Assembly (NCBI RefSeq): GCF_018863395.1
Contig: NZ_JAHKRR010000010.1
Location: 41,398 to 105,397 of the forward strand
Direction: 5' to 3'
Length of the DNA: 64,000 nucleotides
Source: Sinomicrobium weinanense
GTDB lineage: Bacteria; Bacteroidota; Bacteroidia; Flavobacteriales; Flavobacteriaceae
Shown here: in pieces, positions 63,263 to 64,000 of the stretch
Layout of the letters: each line of letters opens with the position of its first letter
How positions within the stretch are numbered: the stretch's first letter is position 1
The notes under the pieces: generated by a model
Database searches by the model: none
The model's input: only the letters and a program-made list of their open reading frames with translations
Told to the model about the DNA's origin: nothing
Program-made: the position numbers and the translations under genes

Positions 63263-63760
63263 TTATTCATTGTTTAACACATTCCGCTTTAGGACCCGAA
63301 TGCTATTTCCCCGCTTTACAAAATCATAAATTTCCTTCTTAGCTTCCCCATTCCCTTTTTTCCGGTAAGGCTTACACAAAGCATACAATTTGTTGGTTTT
63401 ATCATCTTTCCCCACCTGAAGATATTCATATTTTACCGGAATAATTATGTTTTTTCCGGCATCGGCAAGTCCGTAAGCAAAGTAATCATCTGTGTGGGAT
63501 GAACTGCCGCCATAACCAATTCCCCATACATATTTTGAGTACTTGTATTTTCTGACTACATAAAAATCCTCTTCATACACTTCATTCAGGACGGATATGT
63601 CTGCTTCCCATTTATCCGGGTAATCGGTTTCTTTAATGTATTTTGTTCCCAACAAGCCTATCTTCCAATAAGGGTTTCCCAGAAATGTATATACATTCCA
63701 TCCGATAACGAATAGAACAATTACTCCGACAGCAAGCATTATTTTTAGTGACCTGTTCAT
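63263..63760 (-). CDS. membrane-anchored hypothetical protein
   Basis: A 165-residue protein with one N-terminal transmembrane segment (IMLAVGVIVLFVIGWNVYTFL) and an extracytoplasmic part of about 135 residues with many Tyr and Lys (YEEDFYVVRKYKYSKYVWGIGYGG, IIIPVKYEYLQVGKDD). I do not recognise the family. I chose ATG 63760 so that the segment starts shortly after a basic N-terminus; a TTG at 63838 would give a longer cytoplasmic tail and would directly abut the stop of the next upstream gene. It is probably cotranscribed with that gene. Confidence 0.6.
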   Translation of the reverse strand: MNRSLKIMLAVGVIVLFVIGWNVYTFLGNPYWKIGLLGTKYIKETDYPDKWEADISVLNEVYEEDFYVVRKYKYSKYVWGIGYGGSSSHTDDYFAYGLADAGKNIIIPVKYEYLQVGKDDKTNKLYALCKPYRKKGNGEAKKEIYDFVKRGNSIRVLKRNVLNNE

Positions 63761-63838
63761 TCGGTATTGCCGTTTATACACATAACCTTTATTTTTGAAG
63801 CTCTTGTCCCGAAGAATATTAACATAATCTGTTTTCAA

Positions 63839-64000
63839 TCAAAAGGTCTGGGTGATATATGGGTTTCTTTTTACAAAATAAATTTCCATGTAACGTGGGC
63901 TCCCTGAGCTGCTTCCTATAATGTGGTCTTTCTTGTATTCTATAATAGTGTTTGCCGTTGTTACCGGTAGTAGTTCGTTATTTTTCAGGAGCGCTCCGTT
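63839..64000 (-). CDS. partial hypothetical gene, 3' end only
   Basis: The minus-strand frame is open from the window edge to TGA at 63839-63841 and encodes 53 residues, including LLPVTTANTIIEYKKDHIIGSSSGSPRYMEIYFVKRNPYI. The coding-like composition and the tight junction with the following gene support a real CDS. The N-terminus lies beyond the window. No family recognised. Confidence 0.5.
   Translation of the reverse strand, partial: NGALLKNNELLPVTTANTIIEYKKDHIIGSSSGSPRYMEIYFVKRNPYITQTF

Overview
The window looks like the chromosome of a flavobacterium (Bacteroidota, probably Flavobacteriaceae). The support is two SusC/SusD outer-membrane pairs, many secreted proteins and lipoproteins of Bacteroidota type, Bacteroidota-specific families (DUF6266, DUF5107), very few Shine-Dalgarno-like sites, and at least one TAnnTTTG-type promoter box. 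No rRNA, tRNA, CRISPR array or transposase gene was seen.

Region 1 (1-9.9 kb) is an accessory island. It holds small or odd genes: a two-module HEPN protein, a Cro-type HTH, a frameshifted trypco2 gene, a small secreted protein with a decayed paralogue fragment, an S41 protease, a GIY-YIG nuclease, a small HTH protein, a DUF6266 protein and a cupin. They are separated by more than ten copies of one GC-rich hairpin element, including tandem arrays with 141-, 94- and 33-bp periods. I saw no copy after about 9.87 kb.

Region 2 (9.9-27 kb) carries a nitronate monooxygenase-type enzyme, a two-gene secreted glycan operon (DUF6067-like glycosidase and DUF5107/TPR protein), a SnoaL-like lipoprotein, an AraC regulator next to a DUF2938 membrane protein, a GH29 alpha-L-fucosidase and a first SusC/SusD pair.

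Region 3 (27.4-31.8 kb) is a compact leftward cluster: LuxR-type regulator, three DUF2589-like proteins, a zinc-ribbon protein, an NlpC/P60-like protein and an orphan. Its function is unknown to me and it is the best candidate for an undescribed system.

Region 4 (32-52.3 kb) starts with the decayed tail of a MocR-type regulator and a LacI regulator. Facing it is a leftward series of about 18.6 kb that begins at SusC/SusD and runs through a ConA-fold protein, two esterases, an enolase-superfamily enzyme, a membrane sugar-oxidation set (Tat-type subunit, GMC flavoprotein, sorbosone dehydrogenase-cytochrome c), an Nramp-like transporter without the metal motifs, an NAD-dependent epimerase-like enzyme, a DHDPS-family lyase and an M20 amidohydrolase. 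There is no glycoside hydrolase. The inferred logic is: import a small or esterified glycoside, de-esterify it, oxidise it in the periplasm, then dehydrate and cleave the sugar acid. A perfect 14-bp palindrome of LacI type lies upstream of susC.

Region 5 (52.3-64 kb) holds a decayed alcohol dehydrogenase, DinB, VOC and HxlR genes, a divergent luciferase-like oxidoreductase with a 28-bp palindromic operator between it and HxlR, a 2442-residue LamG/CBM6-like protein without a signal peptide, and two small membrane or hypothetical genes, the last cut by the window edge.
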